A DNA stretch of 64,000 bases from Bacteroidales bacterium (lineage in GTDB: Bacteria > Bacteroidota > Bacteroidia > Bacteroidales > UBA1715): contig JAGCOW010000048.1 in assembly GCA_017642535.1 (NCBI GenBank), positions 27,334 to 91,333 of the forward strand, read 5' to 3'. The position numbers and the translations under genes were made by a program. The notes under the pieces are model-generated. The model did no database searches, was not told the origin of the DNA, and saw nothing but the letters and a program-made list of their open reading frames with translations. Positions 28,499-37,141 of the stretch are shown here, piece by piece (position 1 is the first letter of the stretch; each line of letters starts with the position of its first letter).

Positions 28499-28879
28499 TT
28501 ATTCGTTTTCAAGCACAACGTATATATTTACTTTTATAGCTTCCGAAGAGCTGTTTGACAACACCAGTTCAAATTCGCTTGAACGTGCTGGAATGTTATC
28601 TTTTGAGAAATCGTACACTACTTTGTCACGTTCCACGTTGCCGTTGAATGTTACAATTGATGCGTCAGTTCCTTTTGGCAATATCTCGTTTCCTGCAATT
28701 TTTAGAAACAAACTGATTGGCGACAAGTCCTTTTTGTTTGCAGCAAAAGGCACGATGAAGAATCCTGTTGCTTTTGCATATTGTTCTTTCAATTGGTCAG
28801 AAATCACAAGTTCGCCGTCGTTGCCGTCGGCACGTGCTGGAACTTCTTGTCCACGCCATATTTGGTAACTCTTTTTCAT
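28499..28879 (-). CDS. Beta-rich late protein sharing the EILP-x2-TD motif with its neighbour
   Basis: The 126-residue protein contains NEILPKGTDASI, a YDF segment, and the end KVNIYVVLENE. The 417-residue protein just upstream has GEILPPNTDVCL, LLDF and VDLYLCFIYKK in the same order, so the two look like paralogous domains. It begins 1 bp after the end of that gene. A jelly-roll or similar sandwich fold is possible but needs structure prediction. Confidence 0.58.
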   Translation of the reverse strand: MKKSYQIWRGQEVPARADGNDGELVISDQLKEQYAKATGFFIVPFAANKKDLSPISLFLKIAGNEILPKGTDASIVTFNGNVERDKVVYDFSKDNIPARSSEFELVLSNSSSEAIKVNIYVVLENE

Positions 28880-28880
28880 A

Positions 28881-30134
28881 TCAACTTAATTTTTTATAGA
28901 TGAAACACAGGTATAAATCCACGTTTGCGTATTCCAAATCTTTTTCGGTTGCAAGTTCGTCGTCGTTTTTGTTAAGAGTGATGAGCAATGATTTCTTAAC
29001 ATTACCCTCGAAGTCAAGCAATGCTTTACGCCACGATATTTTTTCGGTAGCTGCATACAGGCATACGTCGGTATTTGGTGGTAGTATTTCGCCCTCGGTT
29101 CCCGAAAGCGACATATTATAATGTATATCGCTATTGACTACACGTTCAAATTGTTCCAACCAACTGTCGTTGTATTTAGGAGCTACGGAGTAAATCGGGA
29201 AAGCGAACATTTTTTCCACTATTCCGTCGAATTGCAATGCCTGCTCTACGCCGAACGCAACCTGTGAATTGTCCATTTGTTCGTATAAAAGACGATAATC
29301 GCTATCTTTATACATATTCCCGCTACCTACTGGTATTTCCAACTCGTAACCGTCGGTGTATGGGTCAACTGGTTCGTCGTATGGTTCTACGGCTGGTGCA
29401 GTTGGTTCTTCGGGTTCTGTTGGTTCTTCGTAGCGTGGAGTTTCGGGTGGTTGCGGCTCTTCGCCCTGTTCTCCTCCTTCTTCCCACTCTTGGTGTGCAG
29501 TTTCGTAGTCAGCCCACGCTTGTTCGTTGTCAGCCCACGCTTGGTGGTCTATTTCCCATTGTGCGTGTGCAGTTTCCCATTGTGCGTGTGCAGTGTTGTA
29601 ATCTTCCCACGCCTGTTGGTTTTCTTCCCACGCTTGGTGGTCAACAACCCATTGTGCGTGTGCTTCACGAAATTTATTTTGTAGATACGTTAGTGCCTCA
29701 CGTGCCGTATCGAAATATTTTCCTTTAAGTTTGATTTTTCGGGTTTCTACAAATTCGTAACCCGTAGCTTCGTCTATTGTTTTGTCGGAACAAACGAAAA
29801 CAATGTTGAAATCGTTTGCGTTTACTTTCGACAGACTATTCTTGACGAAATCTATTTTTATTTCCGAAAAGTTCACATTCAAATTAACTTCGAGTGCTAC
29901 ATCTTCCCAACGATGCTTGTGTGTGCCGTATGGCTGGCTCGTCATAAACGGGAGAATCGGAAGATTGCGGCAAATCTGCTTGCCGTCTATAAGTATTGAT
30001 ACCATATCGATTATTTTCTTGTATTCAAACACAGAATCATTTTTACTCTCGAAAAACACGTGAGTTATTGACTTTGCACCTGCTGGTGTCTGCGTCAGAA
30101 TTGTGTCGGTATCGCTTGGTATCGTATAGAACAT
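28881..30134 (-). CDS. Two-domain beta-rich protein with tryptophan-rich repeat insert
   Basis: The 417-residue protein has an N-terminal strand-rich domain (to about residue 120), a helical repeat region around residues 153-215, a proline/glutamate linker (about 220-265), and a C-terminal strand-rich domain similar to the next gene. The repeats have the pattern AHAQWE and DHQAWADNEQAW at roughly 7-residue steps, which should form a tryptophan-lined helix bundle. It is preceded by a strong terminator. It may be a spike or penton-like virion protein. Confidence 0.6.
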   Translation of the reverse strand: MFYTIPSDTDTILTQTPAGAKSITHVFFESKNDSVFEYKKIIDMVSILIDGKQICRNLPILPFMTSQPYGTHKHRWEDVALEVNLNVNFSEIKIDFVKNSLSKVNANDFNIVFVCSDKTIDEATGYEFVETRKIKLKGKYFDTAREALTYLQNKFREAHAQWVVDHQAWEENQQAWEDYNTAHAQWETAHAQWEIDHQAWADNEQAWADYETAHQEWEEGGEQGEEPQPPETPRYEEPTEPEEPTAPAVEPYDEPVDPYTDGYELEIPVGSGNMYKDSDYRLLYEQMDNSQVAFGVEQALQFDGIVEKMFAFPIYSVAPKYNDSWLEQFERVVNSDIHYNMSLSGTEGEILPPNTDVCLYAATEKISWRKALLDFEGNVKKSLLITLNKNDDELATEKDLEYANVDLYLCFIYKKLS

Positions 30135-30164
30135 TTTTTCAGTCGGTTTGTTGAATTGATAAAT

Positions 30165-30200
30165 AAAAAAGGGCGTGCGGCGTAATCCTCACGCCCTTTT
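30165..30200 (-). terminator. Internal terminator after the 196-residue late gene
   Basis: The stem GGGCGTG/CACGCCC is extended by A/T pairs (left arm to 30177, right arm 30189-30200), with an 11-base loop. On the minus strand a run of T residues follows. It separates the 196-residue gene from the next late gene, as often seen after abundant capsid genes. Confidence 0.8.
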
Positions 30201-30234
30201 CGTAAAAACCTAAATTTATTATTATGACGGAAAA

Positions 30235-30825
30235 TTAGGCTTTGTTGGTTTTAACACCGTAGAATACACATTTGATGAATGTGTTATTCGTTGTTTCGTC
30301 GCAAGGTGCGGCTAAATACAATGTAGGAATAATATCCGACAACGGAGTTACCATTTTTGGAGAATCGAATGCTACATATCCAACCAACTTGTCAGAATAC
30401 TGACTTGTGCGGAATGCTTCGCAAGACGAACGAGGCATTAAAATGCGGTCGCCTTGTTTCAGTTCGATTTCACCATTTGCAATCGTTTGGTCGATTTTAC
30501 CGTAATCAGCTGCGGCAACAGCTTCGTCAGTTGTTCCACGTGTTTTTGCAGCTGAAGATTGAAGCAACTGCATACCTGTGAACAAGGCATATTCGTTAGC
30601 TTCCAATTTACGGCTGTTTACGTTAGTTACACCTACTTTCTTTTTGTCGGCGGACTGCATCAACTCGATAGTTGTGTTAGTGCCGATGTAACGTGCAGCA
30701 TACATAGAGTAATCTACGAGTTGCACAACCTTGTTTTTCAATGCCGATTGCATTTCGACCGAAACTTGACCGATACGTGCTGCGAATTCTTCTTTTGCAG
30801 CTGCTATTTTTACTACGTTTTCCAT
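30235..30825 (-). CDS. Candidate major virion protein of unknown fold
   Basis: The 196-residue protein has a helical N-terminal third (AAAKEEFAARIGQVSVEM) and a mixed, strand-rich remainder with EIELKQGDRILMPRS. It has no signal peptide, membrane span or catalytic motif. It is the only late gene here followed directly by a strong internal terminator, and its composition is like that of an abundant structural protein. I suggest it as a capsid candidate, with low certainty. No family is recognised. Confidence 0.5.
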   Translation of the reverse strand: MENVVKIAAAKEEFAARIGQVSVEMQSALKNKVVQLVDYSMYAARYIGTNTTIELMQSADKKKVGVTNVNSRKLEANEYALFTGMQLLQSSAAKTRGTTDEAVAAADYGKIDQTIANGEIELKQGDRILMPRSSCEAFRTSQYSDKLVGYVAFDSPKMVTPLSDIIPTLYLAAPCDETTNNTFIKCVFYGVKTNKA

Positions 30826-30861
30826 TGTTTTCTTATTTTTTTGTTTATACTTTTTTTTCTT

Positions 30862-31401
30862 TTACACGAAGTCAAATCCATTAACCAATGAATAGTCAGC
30901 ATCACCGACCACGCCCATCATATTGCTTGGGTCGGGATGAACGACCTGCAACTCGTTGTTGTCAGGTAATTGGTCGTAGTTTGTGATTTCCACAGTTTCG
31001 CCAACACCCGGCATAATCGGAGTTAATGGTTTATCATCATCATTACCGCTCAAAGCGATTTTAGTTTCACCAGCGATTGCGTTTACAAGGTTTACACCAC
31101 CTGCTGCGCCAATGCCAAGAGCAACCGTTTTCAAAGTGTCGTTCTTAACTGCTGCGTGAGTAACCAAGCCAACACCAATCATTGCTGCTGGAACCACAAA
31201 CTTCGATGATGTTCCGTCCAAGCCCAAAAGGTCAGTTCCCGAAACAGCATCTTTCTTTTGCACGAATTTTTGTACCATAGTACCGACTGCGATACCTGCT
31301 ACAAGTGCAGCACCTTTTTTAGCATAGTTTGCTACGCCACCCATAGAGAAAGTCTTCGGGCTTTTAGTGCTGCGTCTTTTACGTTTTTTAGACTCTGCCA
31401 T
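30862..31401 (-). CDS. Glycine-rich membrane protein with basic N-terminus
   Basis: The 179-residue protein starts with a very basic segment (KKRKRRSTKSPK), then has two or three glycine/alanine-rich hydrophobic segments (AALVAGIAVGTMV, VVPAAMIGVGLVTHAAV, VALGIGAAGGVNLV). The C-terminal tail is acidic and polar. The layout suits a small integral membrane protein with a DNA-facing basic end. Together with its neighbours it suggests an internal virion membrane, which is inference. Confidence 0.58.
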   Translation of the reverse strand: MAESKKRKRRSTKSPKTFSMGGVANYAKKGAALVAGIAVGTMVQKFVQKKDAVSGTDLLGLDGTSSKFVVPAAMIGVGLVTHAAVKNDTLKTVALGIGAAGGVNLVNAIAGETKIALSGNDDDKPLTPIMPGVGETVEITNYDQLPDNNELQVVHPDPSNMMGVVGDADYSLVNGFDFV

Positions 31402-31426
31402 TTTTGTAAAAATTTTATGTTAATAA

Positions 31427-31888
31427 CTATTGTAATGCGAGCACTTTCTTGCCCGATTTCTTACTTTTCTTACTTGTTTTTTTAGATTTTTTTGGCTTCT
31501 TCGTACCGTTCAATGCAGCCGTTGCTGTTTTGCCCGATGCAGATGAAACACTTTTCTTCTTGTTGCCGTCAATTAACGAGTAAATGAGACAACCGCCAGC
31601 AACAACACCCAAGCAAATTGCTCCGATTTTGATGCCTCTCTTTGCCTTTTCTGATAGATTGATGTTCATAAATCCTTTCTTTTTAGTTTGACCTGTTATT
31701 TGTTTGAATAATTCTTCCGAACAAGTTGTTACATTGTACAGATTCTTCAACGCTGTTTCGGTTGCATTCCAAAACTTTCCGTCTGCCTCAACGCCTAATG
31801 CGGTCTGCAAGACCTTGATGTTTTCGCCCTGCATTCCCTTTGCAAGTGGAAAACTTTCTGCCGTGTACGATGTTGGTGTATTTGCCAT
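31427..31888 (-). CDS. Membrane protein with peptidoglycan-binding domain
   Basis: The 153-residue protein has an N-terminal peptidoglycan-binding type 1 pattern (LAKGMQGENIKVLQTALG, then DGKFWNATETALK), one membrane span near residues 85-103 (IGAICLGVVAGGCLIYSL), and a lysine-rich C-terminus (KKPKKSKKTSKKSKKSGKK). A cell-wall-binding head, a membrane anchor and a basic DNA-side tail suggest a virion membrane protein used during entry. The domain call rests on motif memory. Confidence 0.6.
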   Translation of the reverse strand: MANTPTSYTAESFPLAKGMQGENIKVLQTALGVEADGKFWNATETALKNLYNVTTCSEELFKQITGQTKKKGFMNINLSEKAKRGIKIGAICLGVVAGGCLIYSLIDGNKKKSVSSASGKTATAALNGTKKPKKSKKTSKKSKKSGKKVLALQ

Positions 31889-31900
31889 AGTTATAATGTA

Positions 31901-34717
31901 TTAGTTATCTTTATTTCGAGTTAGTAAAATCGCACCACCAATCAGAACCGCAGCACCTATACCTATTCCTAAAATAAGTTTTGTATTGTCTTTCGTTGCC
32001 GAGTTGTCGGTTTGCTCATTGTTGCCCTGCGTAGCGTCGCCGCCCGAATATCGTTGCGACATATTAGCAACCGCCGTCGTGACGAGTGCCTTTCCTGTCT
32101 CCTTGATGTTCTGAGCCGCTTGGCTGCTTGCTATATTCTTGACTGTATCTTTTGCGTTCGATGTAAAGTTCTTAACACGTTCCTTCAACGGAGTTTTTTC
32201 TCCACTGGCAATCTTCGCTTGTCGGTTTTCCTTGAAATTCTGTATTCTGTTTTTCAAAGGAACTTTCTCGCCACTTGCTATTTTTGCCTGTCGGTTATCT
32301 TTTATTTTTTGTACGGTGTTCTTAACGGCGTTCTTAATCTTGCCGCTTGCAAACACTTTTTTCAAACCACCGAGGATTTTTGCCAAAATTCCACCTGCCG
32401 AAGCTGCACCGCTCGCTACCGTAGCTTCGGTTACAACTCCAAGACCATTTACAATGTAACCGTTCTCGATTAGTCCGAGGATTCCCTCTACTGCAACTTC
32501 AACCTCTTCACGTGTTTCGCTGTACGTAACATTCGGGTCGTTGCTCGATGTTGCACCTGCCTTTTTCAATTCGGCTTCGTCTTGGTCGTATTCAGAATCA
32601 ATTGATTTTTTGTTTTTAAGAGCGGCTGCGGTAAGTTCCTTTACAGACAATTCGTCGCTTCCTTTCCAAACTTTTTTAGAACCTTTTTCGAGATTTTTTT
32701 TCAGCTTCGATTCCTTACCGCCTATTTTGGTAAAACTCTTTACAAGTTTATCGTAAGCATCTTTCGACGCTTTATATTGTTCAGAGGAAAGACCGAGTTT
32801 CGCCGCATCCGATTCACTCATAGTTCCCGGATACATACGTTCCGCCATTTTGAACATATTGAGCGAACAAGCCATAAGGATTATGGCACGTGCCACAAGT
32901 GTAACGGGATTGTACTTAACAACAAATTTCACTATCTTCTTTACGGCTTTCTTAACTGCTTGTGCAGTTTTCTTTGCCGCAGTTGCGACTGCCTTTCCTG
33001 TTTTCTTTGCAGCTGTCTTTACAGCATTTCCAGTTTTTTTAGCGGCCGTCTTTATGGCACTGCCTGTCTTTTTTGCTGCTTTCTTTACTGCATTTCCAAC
33101 CTTTTTGAAAAATTTCTTTCCAAGAGAATGTTTTTCCGCTTCGGCAATACGTTGTGCAAGTTTCGCCTTGAGCGTAGTATTTTTAGCAGCTTTCTGCAAA
33201 GATGCTTTCATAGCCGAAAGTTTCTTCGTCTTTTTAATACTTGCCTTACGTGCTTTCTTTACTGGCAATGATATTTTTGCAACGGCAGCACCAAGACTGT
33301 CGGCAAAATTCTCGTATTGCTCGTAATTCATTCCTGTACCGCATAACTTTTCAACGGCATCTGCGTTGTCCCAGTTGTTGATTGCGTAGCCAAGCAAACC
33401 ACGAACATTCTCCAATTCGTCGGTGTCTTCAACATACAGTGCTGGATTTTCGTTAACTATTGCAAGCGTGTTTGCAAGAAGCTGTTTTGTGTCGTCGGTA
33501 GAACCGAGACCAACGCCGTTGAGCGTGCGTTTGATTACAGCTTTCTTTACCGCCGCATTGTTATTTACAGGTTTTACCATCGGATTGATTTTAGCAGCCG
33601 TTGGCAACGATTTTCCACCGTCTTTCTTCGATTTCTTCAATGCTTTGAAAAACGAGCGGATGCGACCTTGACGCTTCATAGCTCCAAGTCCCTGCATAAA
33701 ATCATAGTATTCGTCATCGTTCATTCCGTCGCCCGAAAGTTGTGAAATCACAACGTCGAACGCTGGAGTTCCGAGATTCAACAACGCATATTCCAACGCA
33801 CCAACCGTAACATCTTCGTTGTTGCGTGTCGCAAACAATTCATCGGAATGACGTTCAACGGCACGTGTTGTAGATTGTAGGTAGTTTTTAATCGAATCTC
33901 CGTCAACTCCGTTCAAGTTTTCGTAGAAATCGAGACCAAGCAAAACCGACTGAACATCGTCGTCGAAACCGTTGAGACCGCTCACGGCAGTTGCTACGTT
34001 TTGCGTAATAACCTTTGATTGTTTTGTAGCCTTGTCGGTTACAAGCGATTTCTTTGCTTTGCGGCTTTCCGCAATTTTTTTACGGAGATTGTTTTTTATC
34101 TTGTTAAGATACGGATTCGAGTTTACCACCTCGTTGGCATCTTTCGATATGTTTGCGTTGTTGTTAAGTTTCTTGATATTACGGAAGAAACCTGTCTTGC
34201 CTTTCTTTACCTTAATTGCTTTCTTTATTCCTTCTGTGGTTGCAACCGTACCAATTTCCTCGTATTCATCATTGTCGATAGGTTCATCAACGCCAACCAA
34301 ATCAACATCGTCGGCATCGTCGGCAAGATTTACCTTGATTGCACCAAGTCCAATCAATCTTTCTTCCTCTGCAACCATAGCGTCTAATGCAGCCTCACGG
34401 TTTGCCGTGTCCCAATGTTGAAGCACGTAGCCCAACATTTTAGAGAAATCCTGCGGATTTTGGTAGTCGCGAATCGACTGCGGGTATTTGTCGGCAACAA
34501 TTTTTGTACGCACCAAATATGAACGGAGTTTTTCGGAATCTTCAACACTTCCGTCGCCTTGGAAACCTGCAAGGTCGTAGCCGTTAACCAACGTGTCGAT
34601 ATTCTCTATCGTGTCGTTGTCGTATCCACGCAACACATCGGCAACAAGTTGAACCGTGTTGTCGTCATTATCAACGCCGTGAAGAAATTCCAATGGTATG
34701 CCGTTTAATTCTTTCAT
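31901..34717 (-). CDS. Large repeat-containing membrane-anchored late protein
   Basis: The 938-residue protein carries three copies of a helical domain of about 100 residues in its first half. Copies end in GLGAIKV, GLGAMKR and SLGAAVA and contain LGYVLQHWD or LGYAINNWD. A basic middle follows with repeats of KKTGSAIKTAAKKTG, then a hydrophobic segment (VARAIILMACSLNMF). Two copies of KENRQAKIASGEK come later, and a C-terminal membrane span (LILGIGIGAAVLIGGAILL) closes the protein. It could be a multi-contact scaffold or entry protein of the virion. Its start overlaps the upstream gene by 4 bp. Confidence 0.6.
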   Translation of the reverse strand: MKELNGIPLEFLHGVDNDDNTVQLVADVLRGYDNDTIENIDTLVNGYDLAGFQGDGSVEDSEKLRSYLVRTKIVADKYPQSIRDYQNPQDFSKMLGYVLQHWDTANREAALDAMVAEEERLIGLGAIKVNLADDADDVDLVGVDEPIDNDEYEEIGTVATTEGIKKAIKVKKGKTGFFRNIKKLNNNANISKDANEVVNSNPYLNKIKNNLRKKIAESRKAKKSLVTDKATKQSKVITQNVATAVSGLNGFDDDVQSVLLGLDFYENLNGVDGDSIKNYLQSTTRAVERHSDELFATRNNEDVTVGALEYALLNLGTPAFDVVISQLSGDGMNDDEYYDFMQGLGAMKRQGRIRSFFKALKKSKKDGGKSLPTAAKINPMVKPVNNNAAVKKAVIKRTLNGVGLGSTDDTKQLLANTLAIVNENPALYVEDTDELENVRGLLGYAINNWDNADAVEKLCGTGMNYEQYENFADSLGAAVAKISLPVKKARKASIKKTKKLSAMKASLQKAAKNTTLKAKLAQRIAEAEKHSLGKKFFKKVGNAVKKAAKKTGSAIKTAAKKTGNAVKTAAKKTGKAVATAAKKTAQAVKKAVKKIVKFVVKYNPVTLVARAIILMACSLNMFKMAERMYPGTMSESDAAKLGLSSEQYKASKDAYDKLVKSFTKIGGKESKLKKNLEKGSKKVWKGSDELSVKELTAAALKNKKSIDSEYDQDEAELKKAGATSSNDPNVTYSETREEVEVAVEGILGLIENGYIVNGLGVVTEATVASGAASAGGILAKILGGLKKVFASGKIKNAVKNTVQKIKDNRQAKIASGEKVPLKNRIQNFKENRQAKIASGEKTPLKERVKNFTSNAKDTVKNIASSQAAQNIKETGKALVTTAVANMSQRYSGGDATQGNNEQTDNSATKDNTKLILGIGIGAAVLIGGAILLTRNKDN

Positions 34718-35781
34718 AAATCAAGATATTTTGATGTTGTTTTTTCGGTGAAACAAGTGTCGAGAACAGGGTCGCACACGTAGTAACCGCCAGTGTATGG
34801 GACAATCACATACACGTGCTGGTAGTATGGCTTACCGTTGTATGCCGCAATACGGAACTTGAACGGTATGTTAAGATTCGTTAGTATAGACCCAATAAGC
34901 GTAGCGTAGCAGTCGCAATCGCCTTTTTGGTCGTAGAGAGTACGCAACGGACGGCGGACTTGTTCTTTCAGTTTGTTATCGGGAACATATTGGATATGCT
35001 CGTACACAAAATCGAAAATCGCCTGTATTGTATCTTTCAGATTGTCACGTTTCAAAGTCTTTGCCAATTCCGCTGTGTCGGATGCGTAGTTTGTTGCTAC
35101 CTTGTGCATAAGTGCCACGGTGTCGTTCACGGTTGCATCGGGAATAACAATCAGACCTTGCTGTTTAAGTTCCGACTGCGGCGGAATAAGGTGCTGGTAC
35201 TCTTTGAGTGATTTAAGCGTACGCACCTTGTTCGCCACCAATCCCAAACCCGAAACTGTTTTACCGTTATTAGGATTTACCTTGTTGGTTTCTCCAAATT
35301 TCTCTGTAAATTCATACACAAGTGTATTGTTGATTATGCAAGTAACATCAGCGGTTATTTTCTTTACTATCTCGTTGTAGTTTTGAGTAGTAATGAGCGA
35401 TTGAACCATTGCACCTGCGACTTGGACAAGATTCGAAAGTGGAATAGACACAACAATGTTCGACAACGTGCTTTTTGCGTTCTTCTTAATAAGAACCTTT
35501 TGCGTATTTGGTTTAAGAGAGCCAACTACTACATTGTTGTACTTTAATATTACATTGGATATTGATATTGTTACTTCCTGTTCGGTATTATTCTCGAAAT
35601 CGAGAGCTACAGGAATATTGAGTGCGGAATTTTTGAAGTTGATTCGTTTTACACCTCCGTCAATACGTGGAGTAATCATCAATTGCTCTACAAAAGAAAC
35701 AAGAGACTTGCCTTTGAGTAGCAACCAACCGCCAGCTAATCCAGCTGCCAAAAACAATATTGTTTTAATTCCTTTCCCCAT
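34714..35781 (-). CDS. Membrane-anchored LEA14-like and transglutaminase-like protein
   Basis: The 355-residue protein has an N-terminal membrane segment (TILFLAAGLAGGWLLL). A beta domain containing NIPVALDFENNTEQEVTISI and LSNIVVSIP resembles LEA14/water-stress domains. The C-terminal papain-like transglutaminase fold has Cys in KGDCDCYATLIGSIL, His in YYQHVYVIV and Asp in YVCDPVLD. This triad can act as a protease, amidase or cross-linker. It is the first gene of the late operon, read from a leader with phased 10-bp repeats. A role in virion maturation or wall processing is inferred. Confidence 0.65.
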   Translation of the reverse strand: MGKGIKTILFLAAGLAGGWLLLKGKSLVSFVEQLMITPRIDGGVKRINFKNSALNIPVALDFENNTEQEVTISISNVILKYNNVVVGSLKPNTQKVLIKKNAKSTLSNIVVSIPLSNLVQVAGAMVQSLITTQNYNEIVKKITADVTCIINNTLVYEFTEKFGETNKVNPNNGKTVSGLGLVANKVRTLKSLKEYQHLIPPQSELKQQGLIVIPDATVNDTVALMHKVATNYASDTAELAKTLKRDNLKDTIQAIFDFVYEHIQYVPDNKLKEQVRRPLRTLYDQKGDCDCYATLIGSILTNLNIPFKFRIAAYNGKPYYQHVYVIVPYTGGYYVCDPVLDTCFTEKTTSKYLDL

Positions 35782-35808
35782 ATCGGGGGCAATGTTACAA
35801 CTCCCGAT
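35782..35808 (-). promoter_or_regulatory. Short inverted repeat directly before the late operon start
   Basis: ATCGGG (35782-35787) pairs with CCCGAT (35803-35808). It abuts the start codon at 35781 and could form a leader hairpin or bind a regulator. Confidence 0.4.
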
Positions 35809-35820
35809 TTTGGCGATTTA

Positions 35821-35890
35821 CCTTTTTTTACCTTTTCTTACCTCTTTTTACCTTTTCTTACCTTTTTGGAACTTTTTTTACCTTTTACAA
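35821..35890 (-). repeat. Seven tandem 10-bp repeats upstream of the late operon
   Basis: Seven decamers lie end to end with consensus CCTTTTYTTA on the plus strand (TAAGAAAAGG on the minus strand). The A-tracts recur every 10 bp, one helical turn, which should bend the DNA. The array sits 40-110 bp upstream of the first late gene. It could be a regulator-binding array, a curved promoter element or replication iterons. Confidence 0.85.
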
Positions 35891-35891
35891 A

Positions 35892-36239
35892 CTAAAGTTT
35901 CTCAAAGTAAAATTTTCCACACCATTCATTATGTTTTATTATTCCATATTTCATTGCAAGCCGAGATTGAAATGAATCTACGCACGTTCTTTGTAATTGA
36001 TTGAAAATTCGTTTTCTGAAACCTGCAATATCGTTTGTCCCTTTGTAAAAATTACATTGTCGGCAGGAAGGATTTAAGTTTTCAACTGAATTATCTATCG
36101 GCTTGCCATTTATCATACTTCGGTATTTGGGATTTATGTGGTCTATCTGCATATCCTCAATACGCAACTCGCAACCACAATACGCACAATGTCCGTTGTA
36201 TTTGTCAAATATGGTTTGTCTAACATTCTTGTTTGCCAT
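35892..36239 (-). CDS. HNH endonuclease
   Basis: The 115-residue protein has the HNH pattern: a zinc pair in HCAYCGC, then MQIDHINPK, then ENLNPSCRQCN with the second zinc pair and the asparagine. HNH nucleases cleave DNA and in tailed phages often assist packaging next to terminase. Here there is no terminase, and the gene is the last of the early group, just before the 10-bp repeat array. Confidence 0.88.
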   Translation of the reverse strand: MANKNVRQTIFDKYNGHCAYCGCELRIEDMQIDHINPKYRSMINGKPIDNSVENLNPSCRQCNFYKGTNDIAGFRKRIFNQLQRTCVDSFQSRLAMKYGIIKHNEWCGKFYFEKL

Positions 36240-36300
36240 TGTTCAAATCTTTCGTTCAACAATTCTTCAATCATTGTGCCTTATGTACCTTCATAACCAA

Positions 36301-36672
36301 TCAAATCAATTTTTCCTCAAAAAGATAACAAATCACATTATATACAGAATCAATAAGTTTTTGTTCACAATATCCAATACCATTTTCGTTTTTATCTAAA
36401 TACCGAACATACCAATAACTTTCATATTTATCTATTTTTAGGCATAGTTTATCAACACCCACTTCGATTTCATTTGGTAATAAATCCATCAATGCTGACA
36501 AACTCCACGAAGGAATTGATTTTTCTTGCAATTTGGAATCGGTTGGTATAACTGACGGATATTTGGCAAAACCAAATTTATGCCCAAAGTGTTGGTATTG
36601 CATATCTGCCGTATCGGCACTCAATCCAAATTCTAACAACCTATAACTTTGTTCTATAGTTGTACTTTCCAT
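36301..36672 (-). CDS. Hypothetical early protein
   Basis: The 123-residue protein has mixed character and contains WSLSALMDLLPNEIEV and a C-terminal helix. No motif is recognised. It lies 10 bp before the next coding region in the leftward early group. Confidence 0.5.
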   Translation of the reverse strand: MESTTIEQSYRLLEFGLSADTADMQYQHFGHKFGFAKYPSVIPTDSKLQEKSIPSWSLSALMDLLPNEIEVGVDKLCLKIDKYESYWYVRYLDKNENGIGYCEQKLIDSVYNVICYLFEEKLI

Positions 36673-36682
36673 ATTCGTTATT

Positions 36683-37141
36683 TTAGAATTTATACGAAGT
36701 TCCTTTTAGTTCAACCTTTTCTATTCCTGCACGTTCAATAAGTATGACAAGATAGTCTTTCATAGCACGGATTTGTCTGTCATAAATTTCTCTCGGACAA
36801 GTTGGTGTAAATTCTAATTCACCCTTGTCCCATTTTTCAACCATTCTATTTAAGGAACAAAGTCGTTCCAATAGTTGTTCATACTCGGCTTCAAATCTTT
36901 CTTTATAATCGCTTGAAACCATACGTTCAATCGTATTCGCTAACGGTGTTAGTTTATATAAGGGCATTTCTTTTTCAAATTCACTTTTTGTACACCACGA
37001 TTTGCAGCCTTCGTAGGTCAATTCGTAACCCTCACCGTGATAATCTTGCACTAAATCTGCGTAACCCTCTTTCTTTGCCGTTTCCGAATCCATTGGCTTT
37101 GCCGAAACGGGATAAATGCTTATGTATTCCATATATTTCAT
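36683..37141 (-). CDS. crAss001_48-related phage protein
   Basis: The 152-residue protein has an N-terminal region with AKPMDSETAKKEGY and YELTYEGCKSW, and a C-terminal helical region (DYKERFEAEYEQLLERL, then WDKGELEFTPTCPREIYD). From memory both match the small crAss001_48-like proteins that are widespread in Bacteroidetes phages. The function is unknown. It overlaps the upstream gene by 4 bp. It supports a phage origin. Confidence 0.65.
   Translation of the reverse strand: MKYMEYISIYPVSAKPMDSETAKKEGYADLVQDYHGEGYELTYEGCKSWCTKSEFEKEMPLYKLTPLANTIERMVSSDYKERFEAEYEQLLERLCSLNRMVEKWDKGELEFTPTCPREIYDRQIRAMKDYLVILIERAGIEKVELKGTSYKF

Noticed and set aside
31012..33330. Long rightward frames opposite the lysine-rich late genes
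   Set aside because: They are antisense to lysine/alanine-rich coding regions, giving phenylalanine- and serine-rich artefacts.
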